A DNA stretch of 64,000 nt from Oryzias latipes. Taxonomy: Eukaryota; Chordata; Actinopteri; Beloniformes; Adrianichthyidae. The notes under the pieces are model-generated. The model had not been told where the DNA came from. It worked only from the letters and a program-made list of their open reading frames with translations, and made no database searches. This document shows, piece after piece, positions 51,464 through 63,191 of the stretch. Position 1 is the first letter of the stretch. Every line of letters begins with the position of its first letter. Where the stretch lies: NCBI RefSeq assembly GCF_002234675.1, contig NC_019873.2, positions 7,527,158 to 7,591,157 of the forward strand, read 5' to 3'. A program made the position numbers and the translations under genes.

Positions 51464-52330
51464 TTTTGACTTGTACTGTCATAATAGTCATATTTTTGTA
51501 ATACACAAAATAAGCTCCACCTCCGAATTTTCAAAGTATTTAGCAATTTTAATACAATGTCCAGATACACATATTTATTTTAAATCTGTAAACAAAAAAC
51601 AAACAATTTTTCTTTGTATGAGAAATGTTTTTGAAGAATGTGTCAAAAAGGTTTGCACATTTGAAAATTGTTTTCTCCCTTTAGAAATTGTATACATGTC
51701 CGCAAACAGCGCACACTGTTTATCTACAGGACACACATCCCCATTCACGTTGCAACCTTTGTATTATTATTATTATTATTTGATAGGAACATTTTCCTTT
51801 ATCTCATCAATTAATCACCAATTTATTTTTAGTGAAACCAATCAGTGTTTCTTTTATTAGAATTTTTAGATAATAAGAGTATATTTTTTCCTCTCATTGA
51901 AATGGGTTTTTAAAGACCTATTTTACGTAATTTTCATTTACGTAATATGCTAATATGATTGTCTCAGTTTTATCTTTCAGTAAGAAAACACTTGTGTGAA
52001 AAGTGCTGATTGCACAAGATATGATGTTCCTGTTCTGCCTGATTGAATGACCTATGTTCATGTCTACAACCTTCAGCTTTCAATAAAAAGAGGCTCCATG
52101 CACTGGTAAGACAGAACTCCTCTATGACAGTGACAGACGGGCTTCTCCTTCTGCAGAAGTCTAACAATAATTCTTGTTTTCTACGTGGTCTTTGCTGGCA
52201 TCTAGCTCAAAACTGAATGGCTGGATAGCTCTATATCGCTCGCCATTTTTGTTGCACCAGTAATAATGTGTTGGTATGTTTGGATTCCTGGCCCATCATT
52301 GCTAGTTTTTCAGTAACCTCCTTTATCTGC
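51464..52330. other. No gene recognised
   Basis: AT-rich intergenic sequence with a (TAT)n run at about 51763-51780. The part from 52000 to 52330 may belong to the hAT fragment that follows, but no coding match is clear. Confidence 0.4.
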
Positions 52331-52790
52331 TGATTATCTGGATCAGCCACGAAACACTTTTTAAATCCGTCTCAGTTAAAAACAGAGCTGACAGGAATGT
52401 ACTCCATGGAGGATTTTGCAGGGAAAATCTCCCACTGATCTCCTTGAATTCCTTCATCAGAAAAACCTTAGTGACATTGTGAGCAGGTGTACAGATTTGA
52501 GTGTTTGGCATTGACCATCCCCGTGTCCACTGCATCTGTCGAGCGGACATTTTTGCCTCTAAAGCGAATTAAACCTATGCAGAAACACAACTGGACAGAC
52601 TCGGCTCTCAGCAATAGAAAAGGACTTCTTGACAGAACTGAAGCACGATAATCTACAGGACAGGGTGATCGAACTGTTTTTGAGGAAAGAATGTTGTTTC
52701 ACAGAGTTTGCACTACGGTCCCTTGGCAGCCGGCTCGCTGCATGTCTGCATTCACAACTTGAAGTGAACAATTCTGATTAAAAGGCGAAA
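52331..52790 (+). pseudogene. hAT transposase C-terminal fragment
   Basis: The plus strand encodes TIPVSTASVERTFLPLKRIK followed, after one frameshift, by AIEKDFLTEL...LQDRVIELFLRK. This is the hAT C-terminal dimerisation signature (SxxSVERxFSxLKRIK). It is unrelated in sequence to the intact hAT at 14-16 kb. Upstream transposase is missing or unrecognisable. Confidence 0.65.
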
Positions 52791-52819
52791 AAAAAGAAAC
52801 AATCTTCTTTCTTTAGAAA

Positions 52820-54653
52820 TGCATTTAGACAGAGACATTCTTTATTGATCCCACATTGGGGAAATTCAATTGTTACAGCAGTTCAAAAAGCAGAGAAGAA
52901 TAATGACAGAGGCTACCACAGAGTCATAAAAAGTCCTTAAGAGGCCTGCACACTCCAAAGGACCTCAGTCTCCTCAGGAGGTGGAGGCGACTTTTGGCCC
53001 TTCTTATACAGGGCATCTGTGTTGTGAGTCCAGTCCAGTTTCTCGTTGAGGTGAACACCCAGGTACTTAAAACTGTCCACTACCTCAATGTCCAAGCCCT
53101 GGATGCTCACCGGTGTGAATTGCGGTGTTCTTCTCCGGAAGTCAATCACCATCTCCTTTGTCTTACTGGTGTTCAAGCACAAGCGATTACACTCACACCA
53201 GTCCACAAAGTCCTTGATGACTGACCTGTACTCTAGCGCGTTCCCCCCCCGACACACAGCCAACAATGGCCGAGTCATCACAGAACTTCTGGAGGTGGCA
53301 ACTGCCGGTGTTGTAGGTAAAGTCTGATGTGTAAAGGGTGAAAAGGAACGGTGAGAGCACCGTCCCCTGAGGAGCACCAGTGCTGGAAACCACCACCACT
53401 GACACACAGTTGTGTAACCTCACATACTGTGGTCTGTTGGTGAGGTAGTCGGTCGTCCATGCAGTCAGTCGTCCATCCACTCCAGCCCCTTCCAGCTTCT
53501 CTCTCAGCAGAGCTGGCCGTATGGTGTTGAAGGCGCTGGAGAAGTCAAAGAACATGACCGTTACAGCGGTTCCGACGTCCTCCAGGTGATTCAGGGCCCG
53601 GCGCAGCAGGTAGATGAGTGACAGCGTCATCCACCCCGATGTTCGGCCTGTAGGCAAACTGCAGCGGGTCCGTTTCGGTGCTGACCACTGAGTGGAGGTG
53701 GCTGAGGATGAGTCTCTCCATGGTTTTCATCAAGTGGGAGGTCAGGGCTACTGGTCTGTAGTGTTTTGCTTCCTTAGCGTGCACCATCTTAGGAACTGGA
53801 ACCACACAGGAGGTCTTCCACAGGACCGGGACCGTCTCCAGGCTCAGGTTGAAGATGCAAGTGACCACCTCACAGAGCTGGTCAGCACAGTCCCTGAGCA
53901 GTCCGGGTCCGATGCCGTCTGGACCTGCAGCTTTCCTGGTCTTAAGTCGCCTCAGTTCTCTCCTCACCTGATCAGAAGTGAGGCAAAGGGGGGTGGAGGT
54001 GGGGGGCAGAGATGGTATGGCTGTGGATGGGGGTGGTGTGTAGTGATGAGAGTGCTTGGGGTGGGGGTTGGTTTAGCTGCTGGGCTGGAGGTGTGTGAAG
54101 TGGAGGGGGGAGGGCTGGAGTCAAACCTGTTGAAGAACAGATTTAACTCGTTGGCCAAGCCCTGGTCTTCATCAGATGCCACTGTGTCTGCTCTCTGTCC
54201 ATGACCAGTCTTTAGACCTCTATACACACCTCGAACGTTGTTGTTCTCCAGCCGCTTCTCCAGTTTCCTCTTGTAGCTGTTCTTGGCCTGTCTGATTTTG
54301 TATTTGAGTTCATGCTGAACTCTCCTCTGCTCCTCTCTGTCCCCTGAAATAAAAGCCCTCCTCTTCTCCTTCAGTAGGGCTCTCAGCTCAGGGGTCACCC
54401 AGGGCTTGCTGTTGGAGAAACACTGCACCCTCCGAGTTGGTACAGTGTTCTCTACACAGAAGCTGATGTAGTCAGTGATGCAGTGGGTCAGGCTGTCGAT
54501 GTCATCCCCATGAGAGCTGCAGAGTGTCTTCCAGTCCGTGGTCTGAAAACAGTCTATCAGTCTCTCCCTGGCCTCGTCATTCCACGCTCTCACTCTCATT
54601 TGTGGTTCACTTTCTGGGTTAATACAAAACGGTTGAGATACTAGCTGACACAT
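52820..54653 (-). mobile_element. Rex1/Babar-like LINE, 5'-truncated, frameshifted
   Basis: On minus, four overlapping frames (54653-53964, 53967-53545, 53657-53193, 53407-52937) together cover the segment before RT, the reverse transcriptase and the C-terminus. Landmarks: WVTPELRALLKEKRRAF, LKTRKAAGPDGI, SCVVPVPK, HYRPVALTS, FFDFSSAFNTI, GAPQGTVLSPFLFTLY, FCDDSAIVG and FKYLGVHL. The 3' end has the TTTATTGATCCCACATTGGGGAAATTCA block (52838-52866) seen in many fish Rex1 tails. At least three frameshifts make it dead. The endonuclease is absent. FCDD replaces the usual F/YADD. Confidence 0.8.
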
Positions 54654-55003
54654 TTGAACGTTTATCAGAAGAGTTATTGAGGCAGATAGTCTGAATCTGT
54701 GAAGATCTTTCTAACTTAACCGAACTGCAGCTCCCAGAGAATTCAAGAAAATGAATCCATTGAGGGATTGAGGGATCGGACGTGATGCTGTAGTATCGCG
54801 AGAGCCGACGAGAGGAGTGTGGTGAGTTTACTTAGCAGCGCGTAAGTTGTGAACAAACATTTTTGATTTATTTCATTACACCGCCATACTTAAATAATCC
54901 AGAAAGTTAAAAAATAAAATAAAAAGTTTGTCAAGCATTTGTCAGCCTGGATGACCTGGAGGATCTGGAGAATTACATCGACGAGTGTTTCAATACCTGC
55001 GTC

Positions 55004-55768
55004 ATGAGGAAATCCAACACAGTCACTCCGTCCACCAAACGAGGCCGCCCCGAAAACTCCCCGGGGGCTGCCTCCTCCCCAGGCAGCAACATGAGTGATA
55101 TCCTGGATTCAATTGATAAAAAGCTCTCCAGCTTTGATTGCCGTTTAAATCTGCTGGAGATCCTCCATAAGGAATTCCAAGGTCTGCAAGAGTCTCTGGA
55201 GTTCAGCCAACAGCAGGTGCAGGAGCTCGCAGCGGAGAACCAGGCCCTCGGAGAGACCGTCAAGACCTTGGGCCACGACACCGCCCGTCTCTCTGAGGAA
55301 AACCGATCCATCAAGGAAACCCTCCTGGATCTTCAGGCGAGGAGCATGAGGGACAACCTAGTGATCGCAGGGATTCCAGAAGAGGCAGGAGAAGACCCGG
55401 AGAACATTGTTAAGTCCTTCATAGAGGTCCACCTGAAGCTCCCCAAGGAAGAAGTCCAGATCTCCTTCCACAGGGTTCACCGGCTCGGAGGAAAAAGGCC
55501 GGACAATCAGCGTCCCCGTCCTATTGTTGCCAAATTTGAACATTATAAACAAAAGGAACTGGTAAAAAGCAGAGGCCAAGATCTGAAAGGCACGCATTAC
55601 AGCGTGAATGATCAGTTTCCAGGCGAGATCCTCCGCCGGCGGAAAATCCTCTTCCCGCTGAGGAGGAAGCACCTGTCTGCTGGAGCCTGTGCGGTGGTTG
55701 CCGTTGATAAACTTTTTGTGAACGTCAAGCTGTTCCGGGACCCAGAGGTAACACCCTGGCTGTGCTGA
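55004..55768 (+). CDS. L1/Tx1 ORF1 protein
   Basis: 254 aa, intact. The N-terminus is basic and Pro/Ser-rich (TPSTKRGRPENSPG). A coiled coil spans about residues 30-110 (heptads through EFQGLQESLEFSQQQVQELAAENQ). The RNA-recognition-like domain starts at RDNLVIAGIPEEAGEDPEN (about 120) and includes ISFHRVHRLG and RPIVAKFEHYKQKEL. The C-terminal domain is LRRRKILFPLRRKHLS. This is the domain order of L1 ORF1 (Transposase_22-like), an RNA-binding chaperone that trimerises. An in-frame extension upstream has no ATG before a stop, so 55004 is the start. It shares layout, but little sequence, with the ORF1 at 28448-29185. Confidence 0.88.
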   Translation: MRKSNTVTPSTKRGRPENSPGAASSPGSNMSDILDSIDKKLSSFDCRLNLLEILHKEFQGLQESLEFSQQQVQELAAENQALGETVKTLGHDTARLSEENRSIKETLLDLQARSMRDNLVIAGIPEEAGEDPENIVKSFIEVHLKLPKEEVQISFHRVHRLGGKRPDNQRPRPIVAKFEHYKQKELVKSRGQDLKGTHYSVNDQFPGEILRRRKILFPLRRKHLSAGACAVVAVDKLFVNVKLFRDPEVTPWLC

Positions 55769-56272
55769 AGGCTTTCAGAGGCGCACTGACACCTGCGCTG
55801 CCCAGAAGAAACCCGCAAACTTATTTAATTGAATAGGAAATAATCGGATCATCAATGATCCACACCTCTCAGGAAAACTGTCTTTTCTTTCTCTCACATT
55901 CATGTTTCTGTTGTTGTTTCGTTGTTTTTGTTTTTTCTTCTTTCTCTTTTCCTCTCTCTTTTCTCTTGTCCCCCCCCTTCCCATTTCCTCATATGTGAAT
56001 CAGGTAAAGTCAACGCAACCACGGTGAGTATTTATTTATGTACGGAACGGGCGCGCGCGCATACTAGCTCGCATAAGAGCATGCACACGCGATCCCGCAC
56101 ACACACGTTGATAAACTGCAAAAACCTCACTTAGGCTCACACGCAACATGCAGCTCACAGCCAAGACACGTTTACCCACAACGCACAGCGCTTTTCAGTA
56201 CGCACAGCGGGCAAGCGCACACGGACGGGCACACGCACTATTTAGCCTTGCACTCTCCCGGTTTGAACAGCT
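55769..56272 (+). other. L1 inter-ORF spacer
   Basis: Non-coding. A ~100-nt pyrimidine-rich tract (55880-55990, with a C7 run) is followed by a (CG/CA)-rich, tandem-like stretch (56050-56110). It ends just before the ORF2 ATG. Its role in ORF2 translation is unknown. Confidence 0.6.
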
Positions 56273-59200
56273 ATGAACAGTCTTAACATTGTTAGCTGGA
56301 ATGTGCGTGGACTTGGCTCTGGGCCAAAGAGATTGAAAGTGTTAAATCACCTGGATGATCTTAAAGCAGATATAGCTTTACTGCAGGAAACCCATTTATT
56401 TTTATCAGCTGGTCATCTCCTGTGCTGTTCCCAGTATCCAGTTATGTATTCTGCCAGTTTCAACTCCAAACAAAGAGGGGTTGCAGTTTTGATTAATAAA
56501 AATGTTACATTTACTCATACGGATACAGCTACTGACCCAGAAGGCAGATTTGTAATCATTAATATATCCATTCAGAATAAGGACTTTTGCATCGCCAGTA
56601 TCTATGGCCCGAATGTTGACGACTCTTCCTTCTTTCACAGATTCTTCACCTCACTCTCAGCTCACTCTGACTCCACAATAATTATAGGAGGAGACTTCAA
56701 CCTTGTTTTGGACCCTGAACTTGACAGACTCAGCATAGTAGCAAACCAGCGTACATGGCGCTCTGCATGTATCCTACAGCAGTACATGAATGATCTGGGT
56801 CTCTGCAACGCTTGGCGCTCATGTCATCCAAACGCTAAGGGGTTCACCTTTTTTTCTCCAGTTCACCATTCACACTCTCGTTTAGATTATTTATTAGTCA
56901 GTAACTCCCTTTTGAAAGAAATCAAAAGTTCCAACATTCATCCAATTATTATCAGTGACCATGCACCAGTTTCTGTTACTATTTCAAGGGAAGTACCCAC
57001 ACCCTCAGGTTCAATCTGGAGGTTTAATACGTCTCTGTTAAAAGACCAGGAATTTATTGAATTCTTTAAAAAAGAGTGGGCAACCTTCTTAGAATTCAAC
57101 AATACTTCTGAAATATCACCAAGTATTCTTTGGGAAACAGCAAAAGCAGTCATGAGAGGGAAAATCATCTCTTATTCAACGCATAAAAAACGCAAAGAGA
57201 AAGCAGATTTATTAGAACTAGAAAATAAAATCAAAACCCTGGAGGCTGCTTTTGCACAGGAACACATACTGGGTGACCTGAAAAATTTAAAGCTGCAGTT
57301 AAATGACATCATCAATAAACAAACACAATTCCAGATACAAGGGCTTCGACTGGAAAGATATGAAAACTCAAATAAATCTGGCAAATTTCTAGCTAATCAG
57401 CTCAAAATTAATAAAGAAAAATCAACAATCACTTCTATTATGGACCAAACAGGGAATGTCACCCATGACCCGGTAAAAATTAATAATGCGTTTAAAGACT
57501 TTTATCAAAACTTATACACTCCACAGATCAATCCATCAGAACAAAGCATCAACTCATTTCTCAACAATGTAAACCTGCCCAGGTTAAACGAAGATCAAAT
57601 CACAAATTTAGACTCTCCGCTCTCGTTGTCTGAGCTTCATGAAGCTCTGTTACTTATGCCTAACAGCAAAGCACCAGGACCCGACGGCTTTCCTGCAGAG
57701 TTTTATAAGGAATTCTGGGAACAACTGGCACCAACGTTTTATAAAACGGTAAAATTTATCAATGAAAGCCAATCTCTACCACCTAACATGAACTCCGCCA
57801 AAATTATCCTTCTTCTAAAACCAGACAAAGACCCCACGAGTCCTTCAAGCTATCGCCCCATTTCTTTAATTAATGCAGATATAAAAATTATCTGCCAAGC
57901 ACTAGCACAGAGAATAGAAAAAGTCACTCCTCACATAATTGACTTTGATCAAACTGGATTCATCAAAGGCAGACACTCGGAGGACAATGTCCGCAGACTC
58001 GTTAACATAATAGACTTTGCCACCATCAAAAACCAGGAAATGACTATACTATCACTGGATGCTGAAAAAGCCTTTGACAAAGTAAATTGGAAGTTCCTTA
58101 TTGCTGCCCTCCATAAGTTTTGTTTTGGAGAAGCATTCATCAAATGGATCAAAATATTATATCACAACCCCAATGCATCATTTAGAACTAATAAACAGAC
58201 TTCCAACAGGTTTTTTCTTGGAAGAGGAACCAGACAGGGTTGCCCACTCTCTCCTTCTCTTTTTGCTATATTTATTGAGCCTCTAGCTGCAGCAATAAGA
58301 CAGAATGAGAGCATTAAAGGAATTAAAACCAAACACAGCCATCATAAAATTAGTCTCTATGCAGATGACATATTACTGTTTTTAAGTAATTTACATTCTG
58401 TAAATGAAACGGCAACAATCATTAATGAATTCTCCTCTATATCAGACTATTCCATTAATTGAAATAAGTCTGTTTTATTACCACTGAACAATAATGCGGA
58501 GCAAAGACTCACAATACTCACAGTAAAATCAGGAAATATCAAATATCTAGGTATCAATTTTTCCCCCAAACTATCAGAACTGGTGCCGCTAAACTACACC
58601 CCATTACTGAAAAACATACAGGATGACCTAACACGCTGGACCAACATGCCTCTGTCCCTTATGGGCAAGGTAGCCACGGTAAAAATGAAAATCTTACCCA
58701 AAGTTAATTATCTCTTCTCAATGATTCCCACACAACCGCCATTAAAATGGTTCAAAACATTAGACTCATCCATATCAAGCTTTTTATGGAACAATAAACC
58801 TGCAAGAATTAGTCTAAAAACTTTAAAATCTGCAAAAAGCTGTGGAGGATTAGAATTACCTAACTTCCACAATTACTTTCTTGCAAATAGATTACAATAC
58901 ATCTTAAAATGGTTAAAAAATAATCTAGAAACCAACTCATGGTTAGACTTGGAACAGGCGTTATGTGGAAAGATCAACCTGTCAGATCTTCCATTTATTA
59001 GCCAAACAGTTAAAAAACAGGATTGTTTCAAAAGTATTAATATAAATGCCACTTTAACAGCCTGGTGGGAATTTCTCAAAATATCAAAATCATCAATTCA
59101 ACCGTGCAAAATGACACCCATCTGGAACAACCCAGACATCCTCATAAACAAAAAAATTATCCACTTCCCAGCTTGGCAAGCAGGGGGCATAAAACAACTA

Positions 59201-60010
59201 GAGCACATAATTATTGATAGAAGATTCATAACTCCCCAGGAACTTCAAGACAAACATGGAATAAATAACTTCTTGGAATATCAGCAACTTAAATCAATTA
59301 TTACTAAAAAGTTTAAATACAGAGACAACGATTTAAAGCTACCAGATGTAGTTACCACTCTGATCAATTTCTCAATGAATAAAACTCTCTCCAAAATATA
59401 CAAACTTTTATGTAATTTAGATAATAATATTTCACTTCCGACAACAAAATGGCATGCGGATTTGAGCATCAGCACAGATGAAAGCTTTTGGTCAGAACTT
59501 TGTCTAAACACCTTTAAACTGACAAAAAGTCCAAATCTGCAGGTAATCCATTTCAAAACTCTACACAGAATTTACTACACTGGACAGAGGATGTTCAAGA
59601 TGGGTCTCAGCAACTCAGACATTTGTCAGCACTGTGACGGTAATCTACCCGACAATTACACGCATGCACTATGGTTCTGCACGCCTGTCCAGGCTCTCTG
59701 GCAGCAGGTGTGTGCCGATCTATCAGTCTGGCTTAAGGTTTCAATCACAGCTTCACCGTCACTTTGTGTGCTTGGTGACATGAGTGCCATCGATGTAGAA
59801 GGAGGATTACGCTCTATCATTTTCATAACTCTTTGCATTGCTAAAAAAACTATTTTAAAAAATTGGAAAAGCAAGAGAAATATAAATATAAGTCAACACA
59901 GAAATCTGCTGCTTGATCATATCAGCTTGGAAAAAATGTCAGCCCAAAGTTCAAGTAACTTTGAAAGAATTCGGTCTCTCTGGTCTCCCATAGCTAACTC
60001 CATGACTTAG
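56273..60010 (+). CDS. L1/Tx1 ORF2: endonuclease-reverse transcriptase, one nonsense codon
   Basis: One frame of 1246 codons from ATG 56273 to TAG 60010, interrupted only by TGA at 58460-58462. The related copy at 34-36 kb has Trp (TGG) there. Endonuclease (about 1-235): NIVSWNVRGLGS, LLQETHL, IIGGDFN and ISDHAPVSV. Reverse transcriptase (about 440-760): DGFPAEFYK, SSYRPISLIN, TGFIKGRHSEDN, SLDAEKAFDKVNW, GRGTRQGCPLSPSLFA and SLYADDILLF (YADD at 58358-58369). The C-terminus has a Cys/His cluster (CQHCDGNLPDNYTHALWFC) typical of L1/Tx1. The stop falls about 30 codons after YADD, so this copy should not make a full enzyme. Family role: nicks target DNA and copies element RNA in place. Confidence 0.92.
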
Positions 60011-60641
60011 GGGGTGGGGGAGCCTGGTCGTCGCTGCTCCTTGCCCTTCTGCCGTGGGCCGGGGTGGGGGTTGGGGCCTCCGGTGCCTGGCGGGGGGTGG
60101 TGTGGGCTCAGTTGGTCGGGGGGTCGGGTCCGGTGCCTGGGTGGGGCGGGCTGGGGCGCTGCGCAGTCCTCTGGGCTTGGGTGTGGGGGTGCGTGGTGGG
60201 GGGGTGGGGTGGTGGTCTGGCTTGGCTTGGGGGGGTGGTCCCTTTGCCTGTGCTGGGGGGGGTTGGCGGGGGGCCCAGCTCGGGGGGGGGGCCCAGCGGC
60301 GCTGAATGGGCTGCCCATCTACACCTGGGGCTGGGATCGGCCCTTCCCTGGCTCTGGGACGGGACAGGACAACCCTCTTCGGGCCCCCGGTCGCACTGGG
60401 TGTCATCCGCTTCGGCTGCGGGGTCTGGGGTGGGGTGGGGGGTCTTGTCGGCCCTGTCCTGTGGGGGGGCATTCTGGGGAGGGGGGGGCCGCTATTGGTA
60501 CGGGGCAGGGGGGGTTGACGGGTCGGGGTCTCCGCTGAGGCCATCGGCGGTGTCCCCGGCCGGTTGGCTGCCTCGGCCCCGTCGAGGCCTGACCAGAGCT
60601 CTTCTAGGGCCAGCGTTTGGGGGTGGGGGCGTGGGCTTGCT

Positions 60642-60672
<31 letters not shown>

Positions 60673-62643
60673 CGACGCTTTCTGGCTCCTCTCTCTCTGT
60701 GTGTGGTGGGTGGTGCTGGGACTGGGGTGTCGGGGCCTCCGGGGGTGGGGCCCCTGGGCTGGGTGGGCCTGGCCCCCTTGCTGGGGGGGGGGGGGACAGC
60801 TGTTTGACCACCGGGGGACAGTCTAACAGCTGTCCCCAATTTACCCCTTTCCTCATATAACCTCATATCCGGGTGAGGGGGTGGGGGGCTTAGCCTGCGA
60901 TGAGCCTTGGGGGGGGGGTTACTAGGCGGTGGCCCCCCTCCTATGGTTGCCGTTTGGAGTGGGCCCCCCCTCTTCCGGTTTTATTTGCACCTTAGACATG
61001 TAGGGCCCTTGGTAGGGGGGGTGCTTGGACATCACTGCCAGCAAGAGGCAGATGTCCTCCTAGCACCCTACCCGCCAATTTTAATCGCACCTTAGACATT
61101 TAGGTCCCCTTGGTGGGGAGGGTGAGGGGACGTCACTGTGAGTAATCAGGAGATGTCCCCTTAGTGCCCTACCTGCCAATTTTAACTGCACCCCCCTTAG
61201 TAAACACCCCTCCCCCCTCAATATATACATCCTACCATAAACACACACACATGCACGCACACACCCTCTCAAACACACATACACGCACACACATTTTGCA
61301 AGGAAGGTGGGACCTAGGACCATCTGTCCCCTAGCTCTTCCCTGGTGGGGGGTACGGGCCCCTTTGCAACGACGGCCGTGTCCCCGGGGTGCCGGCTTCC
61401 TGGGCCCGGCGGGGCTCTCTCCGCGCGGTGGGGGGGTTCACATTACATCTGAGCCGGGGGTGTTCGTGTCCTTGGGGGGTGGGTTCTGGTCCTTGCTCCT
61501 GAGCGCTGGGCCCCGCCAAATTTCCAACTGTGGCCGAGCCTGGTCGGGCCATATTTACAACACCCTAGACATCAACACCCCTTGTGGACCCTCTTTTTTC
61601 CCCGGGGTTCCCCCCTCCTGGGCGGGGGCGGCAGGCCCCTGCCTTGTTCCTCCCTGGACCAACCGTGGGCCGGGCGGATGGCTGCCTGGAGTGCGGAGCG
61701 GGTCTCCCTTGGGGGGTCCTGGCTCGTACCTGGGGTTGGGGTGGGGGGGATGCCCGGAACTCCTGGGTGGTGGTGGTGGGGTGCTCGTCTGGGGCTGTGG
61801 GCGTCCTTCTCCGGTGGGGCCCTGCGTTGGGCTCTCCCGGCGCGGCGGGGGGGCTGCTCTTCTGGTTGGGCTGGGGTGGCGCTCTCTTTCCCTCCGTGCC
61901 TCCCTGCTCTCTGGCTCTGGGGGCCTTGCGGCGGCCCCGCTGGCCCTGGCCTGGGTGGCGGGCTTGGTCGCCCGGGCGGCGGTTGTTCCCTGCCGGTTCC
62001 CGTGTGGCGTTGGGGGGATGCCGCTGCTGCTGCGGTGGGGGTCTTGGGGTGGGGATGGCTGGGCACTCTCCCTCCTTTTCACGTTCCACCATCCATTTTA
62101 GAAGAACATAAACACTCACCTGAGCACAGGTGTTAGCTCACCTTTGCACTAACAGTTTGCATGATTGAATGACTGAAATATTTCACACTAGTTGGTTTTA
62201 AAGCATAAGTATGCGTGTGAACACTATCTGTTTTGTGTGCAGGTCGACAGGTGGACATTTTTGCAGCTAGCAGGTGTGTTTATAACATTTGAGTGTGTGT
62301 GTGGACATGCCCCGCCCTTTTTGTACTACATTTGAACCTTACCATAATGATAAAGAACCAGTAAACTTGTTGCTTGTCCTATTATCACCCTCCTACCCCC
62401 CCCCCCTCTCTCTAACGTCCCTCTCTCTTCTTCCCCTCTTTCCTTTTCCGTCCGGTCCAACACCAAAGATTTTCAAACATGATTGAAATTAATAAAGTTT
62501 GGCCTCAATTACAAAAGGGGTTTTTTCAGACATACCTTTGGTTTGTCTGAAGATTAATAACCCCTCTTGTTAAAGTAAAATATGTCCAACACAAGAGGCC
62601 CTCAGCTCTCATCTGTCTGCCCAGCTGTTGGACAGGACAAGTT
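60011..62643 (+). other. L1/Tx1 3'UTR, G-rich
   Basis: Matches 36991-39465 throughout. It contains many runs of three or more G on the sense strand and a ~30-nt poly(G) at about 60642-60672. A (CA)n patch is at 61240-61290. The distal part ends with CCGGTCCAAC, ACAAAAGGGGTTT, GTCCAACACAAGAGGC and GACAGGACAAGTT before the A-tail. Long frames on either strand have Pro- or Gly-rich simple composition and are not genes. Confidence 0.85.
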
Positions 62644-62688
62644 AGAAAAAAACAAAAAAAAAAAAACAAAAAAAAAAAATGAATCCAT

Positions 62689-63191
62689 GGTTCGCAAGTA
62701 AGGACACTGGAAAATAAACCCCGACAAGACAAGAAGACGCAGCAGCAGCTGAGTTTCCGCAGAAACAAGGCGAGGTTGCGTGTGTTGGAAGATCGACTTG
62801 AGCGCAGCAACTTCCAGCAGATTACAATGGAAAGCTGTCCATCCTCCGCTCCTTTTACTAGGAGGGCAGCGCCGGGCGAGTTACGCCACACTTTTGGATT
62901 GTAGGACTTAAGCTTGGGCTGAGACGTCTGCTTGCACTGTTCTTTGAGCTTTGGAGCCGCAAGGCAATGAGACAGACTGACAATGACGAAAGGGAACCTG
63001 GCGTGTTTGATAGAAATTTAGCCCGGCTGTTCATTTCATGTACAGAAGATAAGGACTTCAATTAATTTTTGGATGCTGATTGATGACTGAAAAAATAAAT
63101 CACAACTAACTCATTTTTGATCAGTGTGGCTCTTTGACTATCACAGTTAGAAATTGCGGCTCTTTGTGTCAAACTTGTTCGCCACCACTGT
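62689..63191. mobile_element. Probable hAT-derived fragment with one terminus
   Basis: The right end GTGGCTCTTTGACTATCACAG..GGCTCTTTGTGTCAAACTTGTTCGCCACCACTG (63125-63191) matches 42660-42750 and has a hAT-type terminus. The interior was probably continuous with 54.7 kb before the L1 inserted. No transposase frame recognised. Confidence 0.45.

Larger units (their letters stand above)
54761..62675 (+). mobile_element. Full-length L1/Tx1-type LINE with target duplication
   Basis: About 7.9 kb: 5'UTR (54761-55003), ORF1 (55004-55768), spacer (55769-56272), ORF2 (56273-60010, one stop), a 2.6-kb G-rich 3'UTR (60011-62643) and an A-rich tail (62645-62678). The flanking sequence (AAA)ATGAATCCAT at 54748-54760 is repeated at 62676-62688. 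This proves a target-primed insertion and fixes the 5' end. It is the apparent source type for the truncated copies at 16.3, 26.0 and 34.3 kb. Confidence 0.93.
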
